In this document: positions 55,081 through 63,388 of the stretch, in pieces
Position numbering within the stretch: position 1 is the stretch's first letter
Layout: every line of letters begins with the position of its first letter
Origin: Pseudoalteromonas piratica
GTDB lineage: Bacteria; Pseudomonadota; Gammaproteobacteria; Enterobacterales; Alteromonadaceae
DNA length: 64,000 bases
Direction of reading: 5' to 3'
Assembly (NCBI RefSeq): GCF_000788395.1
Contig: NZ_CP009888.1
Span: 620,001-684,000 of the forward strand
Position numbers and translations under genes: made by a program
Notes under the pieces: generated by a model
Databases searched by the model: none
Told to the model about the DNA's origin: nothing
The model's input: the letters and a program-made list of their open reading frames with translations, nothing else

Positions 55081-56071
55081 ATGATTCAAAAAACTCGCGG
55101 TTACGTCGGTATTCACCCATGCCAACTCCTTTGTGCTTGATAAATAGCTTTCGAAAAGCGGCATCATCCTGATAACCTAAGCTGAGTGCTATTTGCTGCG
55201 CTGTTTTATTAGTTGTTTTTAATAAGCCACAGGCGCGTTCAATACGTGCAATTTGCACATACTGCATGGGCGCAACACCTAGCAGCTTTTTAAATCTTCT
55301 CGTTAACGTGCGCTCGCTGATATTCAACTTATACGCCATGGTTGATACATCAATACTTGTCTCCAAGTGATCACTTATCCATTGCTCAAGTTTTCGCATC
55401 TCACCATCTTGGTGCGCAGGTAAGTCATTCAATGCAAAGAACGCACTTTGTTTTACTTGCTCAGTATCGATCAGCAAATAGCGGGCTACAGTATCAGCAA
55501 TATCTTTACCTAAATAATGGCGCACTAGATACCAGGTAAGCAGTAAGAAACTCGAAGTCGCGCCACATGTTAGAAACTTGCCATCTAGTCTTAGCATTTC
55601 GCTGGTATCGAGTTTACAGCCCTTAATATGGCGCTGAAAAAAACTATCTAACCACCAGCTTGCTGTGATTTTTTTATCTTTTAACAAACCAGTATGCGCC
55701 AGTAATGGCACTGCTGTACAACCCGACATCACTAATTCGGCGCTTTCTGCGAGTTTTTTAATATGCTGATGAAAGGGCATTAAGCTTTTGCATAGCTGCC
55801 AAAGTTCGGTGTCACTACGGTATTGACTGCCCGGCCAAATAACAACATCAAACTCGGTAGTTTCTTCCAGCCATACATCAGCTTTAAATACTAAGCCCTG
55901 GCTAGACTCTACATACTTTTTATCAACTCCAATAAGCTGCCAGCTGAACGCATCCGCATTTGCGCCCGTACGCTTTTTGTAAATGCTATTTGCGACATTG
56001 AGCACATCAATCACACCCGTTACAGCTGTTGCCATTACGCCTTGATTAATCAAAATTCCTATTTTGTGCAT
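55079..56071 (-). CDS. GlxA-family regulator (DJ-1/PfpI domain plus AraC helix-turn-helix)
   Basis: A 330-residue regulator. The N-terminal part (about 1-190) has a DJ-1/PfpI-like fold (IGILINQGVMATAVTGVIDVLNVAN, VVIWPGSQ, VMSGCTAVPLLAHTGLL). The C-terminal part (about 225-325) has AraC helix-turn-helix motifs (IDVSTMAYKLNISERTLTRRFKK and TAQQIALSLGYQDDAAFRKLF). These regulators respond to small molecules, but the effector is unknown here. It is divergent from the MAPEG-like gene. Confidence 0.88.
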   Translation of the reverse strand: MHKIGILINQGVMATAVTGVIDVLNVANSIYKKRTGANADAFSWQLIGVDKKYVESSQGLVFKADVWLEETTEFDVVIWPGSQYRSDTELWQLCKSLMPFHQHIKKLAESAELVMSGCTAVPLLAHTGLLKDKKITASWWLDSFFQRHIKGCKLDTSEMLRLDGKFLTCGATSSFLLLTWYLVRHYLGKDIADTVARYLLIDTEQVKQSAFFALNDLPAHQDGEMRKLEQWISDHLETSIDVSTMAYKLNISERTLTRRFKKLLGVAPMQYVQIARIERACGLLKTTNKTAQQIALSLGYQDDAAFRKLFIKHKGVGMGEYRRNREFFES

Positions 56072-56165
56072 TGTCTTTATTTAACCTTTTTTAGTCAGTT
56101 AAGACACGTTATAGCAAGGTTTTTGCAATTAAACTAGGTCATAAAATATGAATATGAGAATTAAT

Positions 56166-56585
56166 ATGGATACTAATTGGATTTATGGCCCGATCTTGAT
56201 CATTGTTCTGCATATATTCGCATTGCTTATTTACGCAGCAAGCAAGCGCATAATTGCAGTAAGAAAAAAGCAGCTTGATTATAAGGTAGTTCAAAACTTG
56301 GATTACCGTGCGATGCCAGAGGATATTTTATTAGCGGGACGCAGTTATGATAATCAATTTCAGCAACCCATTTTATTTATTGTTTTACTGGGATTTATAG
56401 CATCTAACGCCATTCAAGATACCACATGGATTCTTGCCGCATGGCTTTATGTTTTATTGCGATTATGGCATTCCATCGAACACCTTAAAGCACACAACCT
56501 TAAAAGGCGAACCTATGCTTTTGGCTTAAGTTCATTATTATTACTGTTTATGTGGTTAGCTTTTTTAGTCAGTAGATTGGTATAG
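56166..56585 (+). CDS. MAPEG-family-like integral membrane protein
   Basis: A protein of about 139 residues with four predicted membrane helices: near 6-24, 60-80, 85-105 and 118-138. The arrangement and conserved basic Arg residues around LDYRAM and LRLWHSIEH are MAPEG-like. Such proteins include glutathione-dependent membrane enzymes; the activity here is not known. The ATG at 56166 is chosen because GAGA precedes it; ATGs at 56148 and 56154 are alternatives. Confidence 0.7.
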   Translation: MDTNWIYGPILIIVLHIFALLIYAASKRIIAVRKKQLDYKVVQNLDYRAMPEDILLAGRSYDNQFQQPILFIVLLGFIASNAIQDTTWILAAWLYVLLRLWHSIEHLKAHNLKRRTYAFGLSSLLLLFMWLAFLVSRLV

Positions 56586-56594
56586 GCTAACGAC

Positions 56595-56624
56595 AAAAGC
56601 ACTTAAGACCCTTTAAGTGCTTTT
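56595..56624. terminator. Bidirectional terminator after the MAPEG-like gene
   Basis: AAAAGCACTTAA (56595-56606) pairs with TTAAGTGCTTTT (56613-56624). Confidence 0.88.
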
Positions 56625-56639
56625 GGCTTTCATCAGGGG

Positions 56640-57377
56640 TTATTTAAACAAGCGCCTTTCAAGTACAAAACCCATAATACCTGATGCAAACAACAAAACA
56701 CCCAGTACTTGTAGCCAAGAGTTAACTGGACGGCGTATTTTTTTACTCATTAAATTATCCAGTTTATAAATGCGCCTGCCACCGGCAACAGTCTCGGTAA
56801 AACTTGGGCCTTTATACTCTGGCGTCATTTGCACCAGTGTGGCGCGTCGCTTTGCCATTTCAAGCATTAATGATTTTTGCTTTTGTACTCGCTGTTGTGG
56901 GGTCAGTGTTTCACCCACGTTTAAATAGTACCTTTCCCAGCGTGAAAATATGTCATTAGGTTCATCATCTTTAATCACGCCAATAGATTCATAGTGGTAA
57001 ACATATTCGTTAAAAATAAGCTTACTATAACCAATAAAAAATAAAGTCACGGCCAGTACAATACTCATACTCGCAAGCAACAAAAAGTTACGGCGCTTGA
57101 TAAATTGATTATGTGACTGTTGCGTTAGAAATTGCTCAACGTCTGGAATTTGCTTTAAACGCTGTAAATCTTTTTGCACCAATTCATCGTTGAGAAAATC
57201 AGCGATTGATATTTGAAACGCCGTAAGAATTTTGCGAAACATATCATTGGATGGCAGCGATTTATCATTCTCTAATTTAGATAAATACGATTGTTCTATT
57301 CCCGCCTGTTCGGCCAACTCGGGTTGGCTAAGCCCTTTTTCTTGTCTTAGCAGTTTTAATTTTTCACCTAATGTCAT
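56640..57377 (-). CDS. XRE-family regulator anchored in the membrane
   Basis: A 245-residue protein with an N-terminal XRE helix-turn-helix (about 4-60: LSQPELAEQAGIEQSYLSKLENDKSLP). Two hydrophobic segments are at about 96-117 (FLLLASMSIVLAVTLFFI) and 222-240 (LGVLLFASGIMGFVL). The domain between (about 118-218) would be periplasmic. That layout is unusual for XRE proteins and suggests that an envelope signal controls DNA binding. It is divergent from the solute-binding/histidine-kinase pair, a plausible target. Confidence 0.85.
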   Translation of the reverse strand: MTLGEKLKLLRQEKGLSQPELAEQAGIEQSYLSKLENDKSLPSNDMFRKILTAFQISIADFLNDELVQKDLQRLKQIPDVEQFLTQQSHNQFIKRRNFLLLASMSIVLAVTLFFIGYSKLIFNEYVYHYESIGVIKDDEPNDIFSRWERYYLNVGETLTPQQRVQKQKSLMLEMAKRRATLVQMTPEYKGPSFTETVAGGRRIYKLDNLMSKKIRRPVNSWLQVLGVLLFASGIMGFVLERRLFK

Positions 57378-57574
57378 TTTATATTCCTTAATACATTATC
57401 ACGTTATTTTTGATCGTTGCTGGCCTGCGAACGTGTGTATTCTTGGCTATTCCTGCAAAAATAAACAGCTGAATAATTTAGAATATTGAAGAATTTCATA
57501 TTTTTACTTGGATTTGTACCACTTAGTGCAGGGTTTTCTATACTAAATATAAAAGTGAAAGAAGAAGACAAAGA

Positions 57575-58534
57575 ATGAATTGGATTAAGGCCCCTTTAGT
57601 TGGTTTATTATGCTTACTTTTAAGCGCTTGCTCCAAACCTAGCAACCCAACTATTAAGCTTGCAATAAATCCGTGGCCTGGCTATCAATATCTTTACCTA
57701 GCAAAAGAAAAAGGGTTATTCAAACAAGCAGGTCTAAACATTGAAATTGTTGAGGCACCTTCACTTGCAGAAGTAAAACGCTTTTTTCATCAAGGCAAAG
57801 TAAATGCCATGACCAGCACTATGGTTGAAGCTGTGATGTTAGCCACTAAGCAGAAAACCCAAATATCCATTGTCTTAGTAACTGACTACTCAAATGGCGG
57901 AGATCAAATTCTTGCTCGACCCACTATCGATGAACTGAAGCAGCTAAAAAACCAACGCATTGGAGTAGAACTTGGCGCGCTCGGTGCGTTTTTTTTACAT
58001 CAAGCATTAGCACAACAAGGGATGACATTAGAAGATATAAAAATGCTTAATATTGAACAACTCGATGCATCAGATGCCTTTTCAAAAGACCTTATTGATG
58101 CCTATGTAACTTACCCGCCTTACTCCAATCTACTCGTCAATAATCATAATTTACACAGCATTTTTAATTCGAGCCAGATCCCAAGAACCGTGTTAGATGT
58201 TGTAACCATTTCAACTGATTTAGTTAAACAAGACCCGACACTAATTACTCGCTTGCACTCAGCATGGCAGGCAGCGCTAAATTACGCCAAAAAACACCCG
58301 ATTGAAGCCAATAATATTATGGCTAAACGAGAAGGCATAAGTGCCGATGAATTTACAGCCGAACTAGCTGGTATTAAAGTGTTATCTGCAGCTGAACAAA
58401 AAACAGACTTAACACTAAAAAGCGTCTCTTATAATATGGAACAGGTGTGCTCGGTACTAAATAAAATTAACTCGATTTCTTTTGATTGCACTCAGCTGCC
58501 AAACTATTTATCGGTAGGAATAAAGCGTGAATGA
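57575..58534 (+). CDS. Solute-binding lipoprotein (NMT1/SsuA-like) without ABC transporter partners
   Basis: A 319-residue lipoprotein with a lipobox (LLSAC, Cys19). It has the two-lobed periplasmic-binding fold of the NMT1/THI5/TauA type: LAINPWPGYQYLYLAKEKGLF, GKVNAMTSTMVEAVML and GVELGALGAFFLHQAL. No permease or ATPase gene lies nearby. Its stop overlaps the start of a hybrid histidine kinase by eight bases. I infer that it binds the ligand and signals to the kinase. Confidence 0.85.
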   Translation: MNWIKAPLVGLLCLLLSACSKPSNPTIKLAINPWPGYQYLYLAKEKGLFKQAGLNIEIVEAPSLAEVKRFFHQGKVNAMTSTMVEAVMLATKQKTQISIVLVTDYSNGGDQILARPTIDELKQLKNQRIGVELGALGAFFLHQALAQQGMTLEDIKMLNIEQLDASDAFSKDLIDAYVTYPPYSNLLVNNHNLHSIFNSSQIPRTVLDVVTISTDLVKQDPTLITRLHSAWQAALNYAKKHPIEANNIMAKREGISADEFTAELAGIKVLSAAEQKTDLTLKSVSYNMEQVCSVLNKINSISFDCTQLPNYLSVGIKRE

Positions 58535-60410
58535 AGGTTTAACACTGGGAAAACGCATTACGCTTTTGCTTAGCATTATTTATATTACGGTGCTGGCAGG
58601 GCTAGTAATATTTAATAAATATAATGCAACACAACTCTCAAAAACGATGATGAAGCATGAAGCTGAATTAATCATCGAAAGTATTATTGTATCTTCTGCA
58701 AACCGAATTAACCCAGCCAATTTTAAGCGTGTTGCAAGTGCCATTGGCGCCAACGATGCGGTTGATCATGTACTTATTGCAAAAGCAAACTCTGGCATTA
58801 TTTTAGCTAGTAACCAAGCTGATTTGATCGGTGAGTCATTTACCTCATCCCATTTTAAATTTAGCCATTTATTAGATGAGTTAAATTTCAATCAATTTCC
58901 TAATTATTATTATTTTGATAATCAATTAATTTACTTGGCCAGCTTCGAAGCCGTTTCTGAAGATCTGAGTTCACTGGAAGATCTTGTGATTATTTTAATT
59001 ATCAATACAAGGCAACTTGGGCAGTACATCGCCTTATCAAATCAATCTATTTTCTTCGCGGCTTTGCTTGGTTTTTCCATCACTATGGCTCTCAGCATTT
59101 ATGTAATTCGTTCTCAAGCCATTCTTCCTCTTTATCAGTTACTTGAATCAATTAGAGCTGGCATTCGCTCGCGCAAGCCGCAAAAAGTAACAATTCAACG
59201 TAATGATGAAATTGGTGAGTTAGTGACTGCTCACAATGATTTACTGGATAATTTACTCACTAAGCAAGAAGAGCTAGAAAAGCAAACAACAAAAAGCCAA
59301 ATGGCGGCTCAAGCCAAATCTGACTTTCTCGCTGTAATGAGCCATGAAATTCGCACCCCGCTCAACGGTGTACTGGGTACTGCAAGTTTACTCGCCAAAA
59401 CGAACATGTCGGACGAACAACAACAACACCTTGACGTAATCACAAGCTCAGGACAACAATTACTGGCAACAATCAACGACATCTTAGATATTTCCAAAAT
59501 AGAAGCAGGCAAGTTATTGCTGCATCCTGTGCCATGTGAAATTAATCAAATGCTTAAAAGCGTAGTCGATATGTTTAACGCAACGGCATTAGAAAAAGAT
59601 GTCAGTATTGTTGCCAATTACACCAAGCAAACAACCTTTATTGCCCTTGATGATGTTCGCGTTAAACAAGTATTGATAAACCTAATTAGTAATGCGATTA
59701 AATTTACTGAGCAAGGCACCGTATCGGTGTCGGTTGAATTAAAGAATACAGCCCCAGCTAAGCATACGCTTAACATTACCATCGTCGATACAGGCATTGG
59801 CTTAAGCGAATCGCAAGTTGATAACCTGTTTACCAAATTTGTACAAGCGGATGCCAGCACTACAAGAAAATATGGTGGTACTGGTTTAGGGTTAGCTATT
59901 TGTAATGCCTTAGTAAGACAAATGGGTGGCACAATTAATGTGGCAAGTAAGTTAGGTAAAGGCTCTCGTTTTGTCGTATCCCTGCCCTGTGAAGAAGCGG
60001 AAAAACCAAGAGTCGACACACGAACAATTAATGGGTTAGCAAATGTTGAAAATGCGCATATTTTGTTAGTAGATGATGTGCCTCTCAATCAACATATTGC
60101 AAAAGCAATGCTAGCTGATCACATAGTGACTACTGCAAACAATGGTATTGAAGCCGTTGCCAAAGCACAAGAAAGTACCTTTGATATTATTTTGATGGAT
60201 TGCTTAATGCCTGAGCTAGACGGTTTTGATGCCACGAAGCAAATCCGTAAAATGGGGATCACAACGCCAATCGTCGCGCTAACAGCTAGCAACCAAAGCG
60301 AGACCAAAGAAAAGTGCTTAGCGTCTGGAATGGATGATTTCTTATCTAAACCTCTGGTTGAAAAAGATTTAATCAGCATGATCAATCTGTGGGCTAATCA
60401 CAACACATAA
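58527..60410 (+). CDS. Hybrid sensor histidine kinase
   Basis: A 627-residue membrane kinase. TM1 is at about 10-27, an extracytoplasmic sensor of about 135 residues follows, TM2 is at about 168-190, then HAMP (about 190-245). His273 (VMSHEIRTPL) is the phosphorylated residue. The ATP-binding domain has NLISNAIKF, DTGIGL and GGTGLGLAI. A receiver domain at about 500-620 has Asp558 (LMDCLMPE) and Lys in FLSKPLVEK. It is translationally coupled to the solute-binding lipoprotein gene. A target regulator is not seen nearby. Confidence 0.92.
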   Translation: MNEGLTLGKRITLLLSIIYITVLAGLVIFNKYNATQLSKTMMKHEAELIIESIIVSSANRINPANFKRVASAIGANDAVDHVLIAKANSGIILASNQADLIGESFTSSHFKFSHLLDELNFNQFPNYYYFDNQLIYLASFEAVSEDLSSLEDLVIILIINTRQLGQYIALSNQSIFFAALLGFSITMALSIYVIRSQAILPLYQLLESIRAGIRSRKPQKVTIQRNDEIGELVTAHNDLLDNLLTKQEELEKQTTKSQMAAQAKSDFLAVMSHEIRTPLNGVLGTASLLAKTNMSDEQQQHLDVITSSGQQLLATINDILDISKIEAGKLLLHPVPCEINQMLKSVVDMFNATALEKDVSIVANYTKQTTFIALDDVRVKQVLINLISNAIKFTEQGTVSVSVELKNTAPAKHTLNITIVDTGIGLSESQVDNLFTKFVQADASTTRKYGGTGLGLAICNALVRQMGGTINVASKLGKGSRFVVSLPCEEAEKPRVDTRTINGLANVENAHILLVDDVPLNQHIAKAMLADHIVTTANNGIEAVAKAQESTFDIILMDCLMPELDGFDATKQIRKMGITTPIVALTASNQSETKEKCLASGMDDFLSKPLVEKDLISMINLWANHNT

Positions 60411-60503
60411 CACCAGTTATCACCCCAAATCGCCTTTTAGCACTTTTCATCTTTATTCAAATACCACTCGGTTAGTCTAGCCTCATTGAATTAAGGAGGC
60501 ATT

Positions 60504-60767
60504 ATGCTTAAAACATATAAATTGGTATTAGCTGGACAGCAAATACGTTTAACAAAGAATGATCAGCAAGATGCTAAACTTTACATCAATGGTCAAAAGC
60601 AGAGCTTAACAAAGCAATCTTTTAAAAATCGTACTAACTATTTAGCTAAACTCGAAAAGCTAGGTGACTTTATTATCAGCCAAGTGACAACTAAATTAGG
60701 GCAAGAAATTCGCTTTTATTTAAAGTCCGCAGGCCAAAATCAATTGCTATTTAAAGCCAACGCTTAA
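60504..60767 (+). CDS. Hypothetical protein, 87 aa
   Basis: A small basic soluble protein of unknown family. A strong AAGGAGG precedes the ATG at 60504. The sequence suggests alternating beta-strands (TYKLVLAGQQIRLTK, DAKLYINGQKQ, QEIRFYLKSAG). It is followed nine bases later by a small membrane protein gene, and both probably share a transcript ending at the hairpin at 60935-60971. Confidence 0.65.
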   Translation: MLKTYKLVLAGQQIRLTKNDQQDAKLYINGQKQSLTKQSFKNRTNYLAKLEKLGDFIISQVTTKLGQEIRFYLKSAGQNQLLFKANA

Positions 60768-60776
60768 GGAATCGAT

Positions 60777-60950
60777 ATGTTTTCAACTGTTACTCACTAC
60801 CTAGTTTTAGCGGCGCTGCTTATCACTGCCATTTTCTTTTATACGGTTTCATTTCAAAGTGGTACTTTTTTGGTAATTATATTTGGTGTGTTGTTTGAAC
60901 TGGCGTTTTGGATAAAGCTTGTGAGAGGCAAGAAAAAAGCAAAAATCTAA
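60777..60950 (+). CDS. Small two-helix membrane protein, 57 aa
   Basis: This 57-codon gene starts with ATG at 60777 behind AAGGA. The peptide has two hydrophobic segments (about 9-25, YLVLAALLITAIFFYTV, and 30-47) and a basic tail (VRGKKKAKI). It follows the 87-residue gene after nine bases. Its stop is inside the stem of the terminator. No family is recognised. Confidence 0.7.
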   Translation: MFSTVTHYLVLAALLITAIFFYTVSFQSGTFLVIIFGVLFELAFWIKLVRGKKKAKI

Positions 60951-60971
60951 GGGCAGTTAGATTTTTGCTTT
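60935..60971 (+). terminator. Terminator after the two small genes
   Basis: AAAAGCAAAAATCTAA (60935-60950) pairs with TTAGATTTTTGCTTT (60957-60971). Confidence 0.8.
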
Positions 60972-60990
60972 GTTGTTAGCTAAAAAACGA

Positions 60991-63225
60991 TTAAAACAAG
61001 TACCTTACTTTAAACGTAACAAATTCCTGATCTGGCTGCTGCCAGCTATTCTCCAACGTTGCAAAACGATTTTGCGTCAAGTCACGCTCAATAAATTCAG
61101 TGCCACCACGGCCATATACTAAAAACACATCAGAATAAGTCCCCATTTTATAACGCAATTTCAGTTGTAGATTGAAACGAGAGTCATCAAAGCTCGTATC
61201 CAAGTTTTGTGAAACCAAGTCACCATTACTGACACGAAACACATCTTTACTCTTAGCTTTTAAATTGGCCCATTGAAATGTAGAGCTAAACTCCAAATTC
61301 TCCATCACTAACCCAGAGATTTTAATGTAATTAGCATAGTAATCTCGATCGTATTCAGTGATCAGATTCTGCTGATTGGCAACTAACCAGCCATCACCTG
61401 TTCGAAAATAGTTATTAAATACAATCCGCCAATTAGGATGTGGCATTAGGGTTAAATCAATCGCATATTGATCTGCGCGACCATTTAAGCCTTCTTGATC
61501 ATTTTGGTAACTCGCAGCCCAGCTAAACATCCCTGTATAGGGACTGATATACATGAATCGTGTCGTCCAATTATCTTCAACGTACACCGCATCGGTGCCA
61601 TAGCCTAAATTATCGTGCCATGCCCCAGCAAAGTAATTAACAACCGTTTCAAATTGCCCACCATTTTCTAAGTTGAAGTTCACTAGATACTGCGGATTGC
61701 TGGTTAACTTCAAGCCACTATCATCACTGTGATAGTTAAAACTCGCGCGCTGTAAGATGCGGTTAAACCAGTTGTTTTGAGTATTAATTGCATGGCTAAA
61801 CTTTATTTCACTGGTGCGCCAATTATTACGTTCGCTATAACCTAAATCATTATTATCAAAAGCATCATCCAATCTTAAGTAGCTCGCTGAAAGTGAAGTA
61901 TTGATTGAGAACTGATACTTGGCATTGAGCGATACACCTGTGCCCTGCTCACTGCTACTTGCCTCTGTAACATCCGTGCGCATTAGTGCCATTTGCCCAG
62001 ACCAGGTATCACTTTGGTACTGGCTATCCCATGCATAGGTATATGCATCTCTTGCAAGCCATGGGCGTTTGGTTTTAGTGGCCAGCATGCCAGTTTGCCA
62101 ATTTTTAGCTGCCGTTTGCTCGGTGTAGTTAATTCGCCCGGCATAAAAATCCTTGCCCGCATCTGAGGCCAAATTGTCCTCAGCAACCGCAAAACCAGCC
62201 AACTGTAAGTTTTCACCTTGATGTACAAACCGTGCAGCGACATCGATTGGGGTAATCAGTTCACTATTATCATCACTACTCGCGCCAATTCGACGGGTAT
62301 GAATCAGCTTTGTATTTCGCTCAGATGGAATACTAAACACACTAATATCTTGTGTGAAAAACGGACGTTTATCAGTGCGGAGAGTCTCTACTGCCGAGTA
62401 GTTAAGTACTACTTCATCACTATCAACTTGACCAAAATCGGGGTTAACAGCCACACTCAACTTCTGGTGATGATTTGGTTTATAGACTAAATCAAAGCCT
62501 AAGTTTGCTTCACTATCATTCGCCACCAAATTGTTTGAGTAGCTTGCATATGGCACAAATGCCCATTGCTGACTTTGGGGGATTTTTACCTCTACTTTTG
62601 GCATTTCTAGGTAAAAGTCGCTATTTCCTGTAGTTTGCTGTTGTGAACCATAAATATAGTTTTTTGCCAGATCATATAATTGCAGTGACACACCTACTTG
62701 CGAGTAGCCATGTGCATCTTGTTTATGGCGAAACGATACCGCATGCCAAGGAATAAACGCTTCTATCGACCAAAACTGTTCGCTTTCATAGAAGGCAGAT
62801 TGCCAAGCGCCATCCCAATCATAGTCGGTCGCCAGCTGCGGTGTTAACACCGCATCTTGGATCCCCCCACCTAAGGTCACTGCAAACAAGTATGCGCCAC
62901 TGCCATCTCCCGAAAAGTCGACAACAAAGCGATTAAAGTCTGCCTGCATAAACGCATCTTGTAAGTTGTATTGCTTTTGCCTTTGATTAGCTGGCTGATA
63001 GTTAATCATGCCAATGTACATGCCTTTTTGGTCACTGTAGACACGCCCTTCTACTTTGTTTTTATGCTCAGACAGTGTTGCAGGCACAACTTGATAGAAT
63101 GTTTGGTATTTGGTGGCATCTTGCCAAACAAGTTCTGATAGCTTTCCATCGAGAACGATCTCAGATTGGCTTGCTCCTGAGGTAAAACTAACAAGCGTTA
63201 ATGCGTAAAATAAGGGTGTTTTCAT
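60991..63225 (-). CDS. DUF5916 outer-membrane-type protein with N-terminal CBM9-like domain
   Basis: A 744-residue exported protein with a signal peptide (about 1-18). The first 230 residues look like a CBM9-like sugar-binding domain (VLDGKLSELVWQDA, FVVDFSGDGSGAYLF, SIEAFIPWHAVSF). The rest has the DUF5916 pattern (VAVNPDFGQVDSDEVVLNYSAVETLRTDKRPFF) and alternates as a beta barrel to the end (FVTFKVRYLF). It is probably an outer-membrane protein for polysaccharide or peptide contact. It is divergent from the CadC-like gene. Confidence 0.85.
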   Translation of the reverse strand: MKTPLFYALTLVSFTSGASQSEIVLDGKLSELVWQDATKYQTFYQVVPATLSEHKNKVEGRVYSDQKGMYIGMINYQPANQRQKQYNLQDAFMQADFNRFVVDFSGDGSGAYLFAVTLGGGIQDAVLTPQLATDYDWDGAWQSAFYESEQFWSIEAFIPWHAVSFRHKQDAHGYSQVGVSLQLYDLAKNYIYGSQQQTTGNSDFYLEMPKVEVKIPQSQQWAFVPYASYSNNLVANDSEANLGFDLVYKPNHHQKLSVAVNPDFGQVDSDEVVLNYSAVETLRTDKRPFFTQDISVFSIPSERNTKLIHTRRIGASSDDNSELITPIDVAARFVHQGENLQLAGFAVAEDNLASDAGKDFYAGRINYTEQTAAKNWQTGMLATKTKRPWLARDAYTYAWDSQYQSDTWSGQMALMRTDVTEASSSEQGTGVSLNAKYQFSINTSLSASYLRLDDAFDNNDLGYSERNNWRTSEIKFSHAINTQNNWFNRILQRASFNYHSDDSGLKLTSNPQYLVNFNLENGGQFETVVNYFAGAWHDNLGYGTDAVYVEDNWTTRFMYISPYTGMFSWAASYQNDQEGLNGRADQYAIDLTLMPHPNWRIVFNNYFRTGDGWLVANQQNLITEYDRDYYANYIKISGLVMENLEFSSTFQWANLKAKSKDVFRVSNGDLVSQNLDTSFDDSRFNLQLKLRYKMGTYSDVFLVYGRGGTEFIERDLTQNRFATLENSWQQPDQEFVTFKVRYLF

Positions 63226-63388
63226 AACTGCTCTTTGACGGTTGAATTACCTTCCATATGACCAGAAAACAGTTCGAAAAAAGCTGATTTTTTTCTTAAT
63301 AAAGCTGCTAGAAGTCTTATATTTATTGACTTTCATCTGCAAAACCGTATTTTTGTTGTTAAAACAATAAAAGGCATGTTCACCCGCT

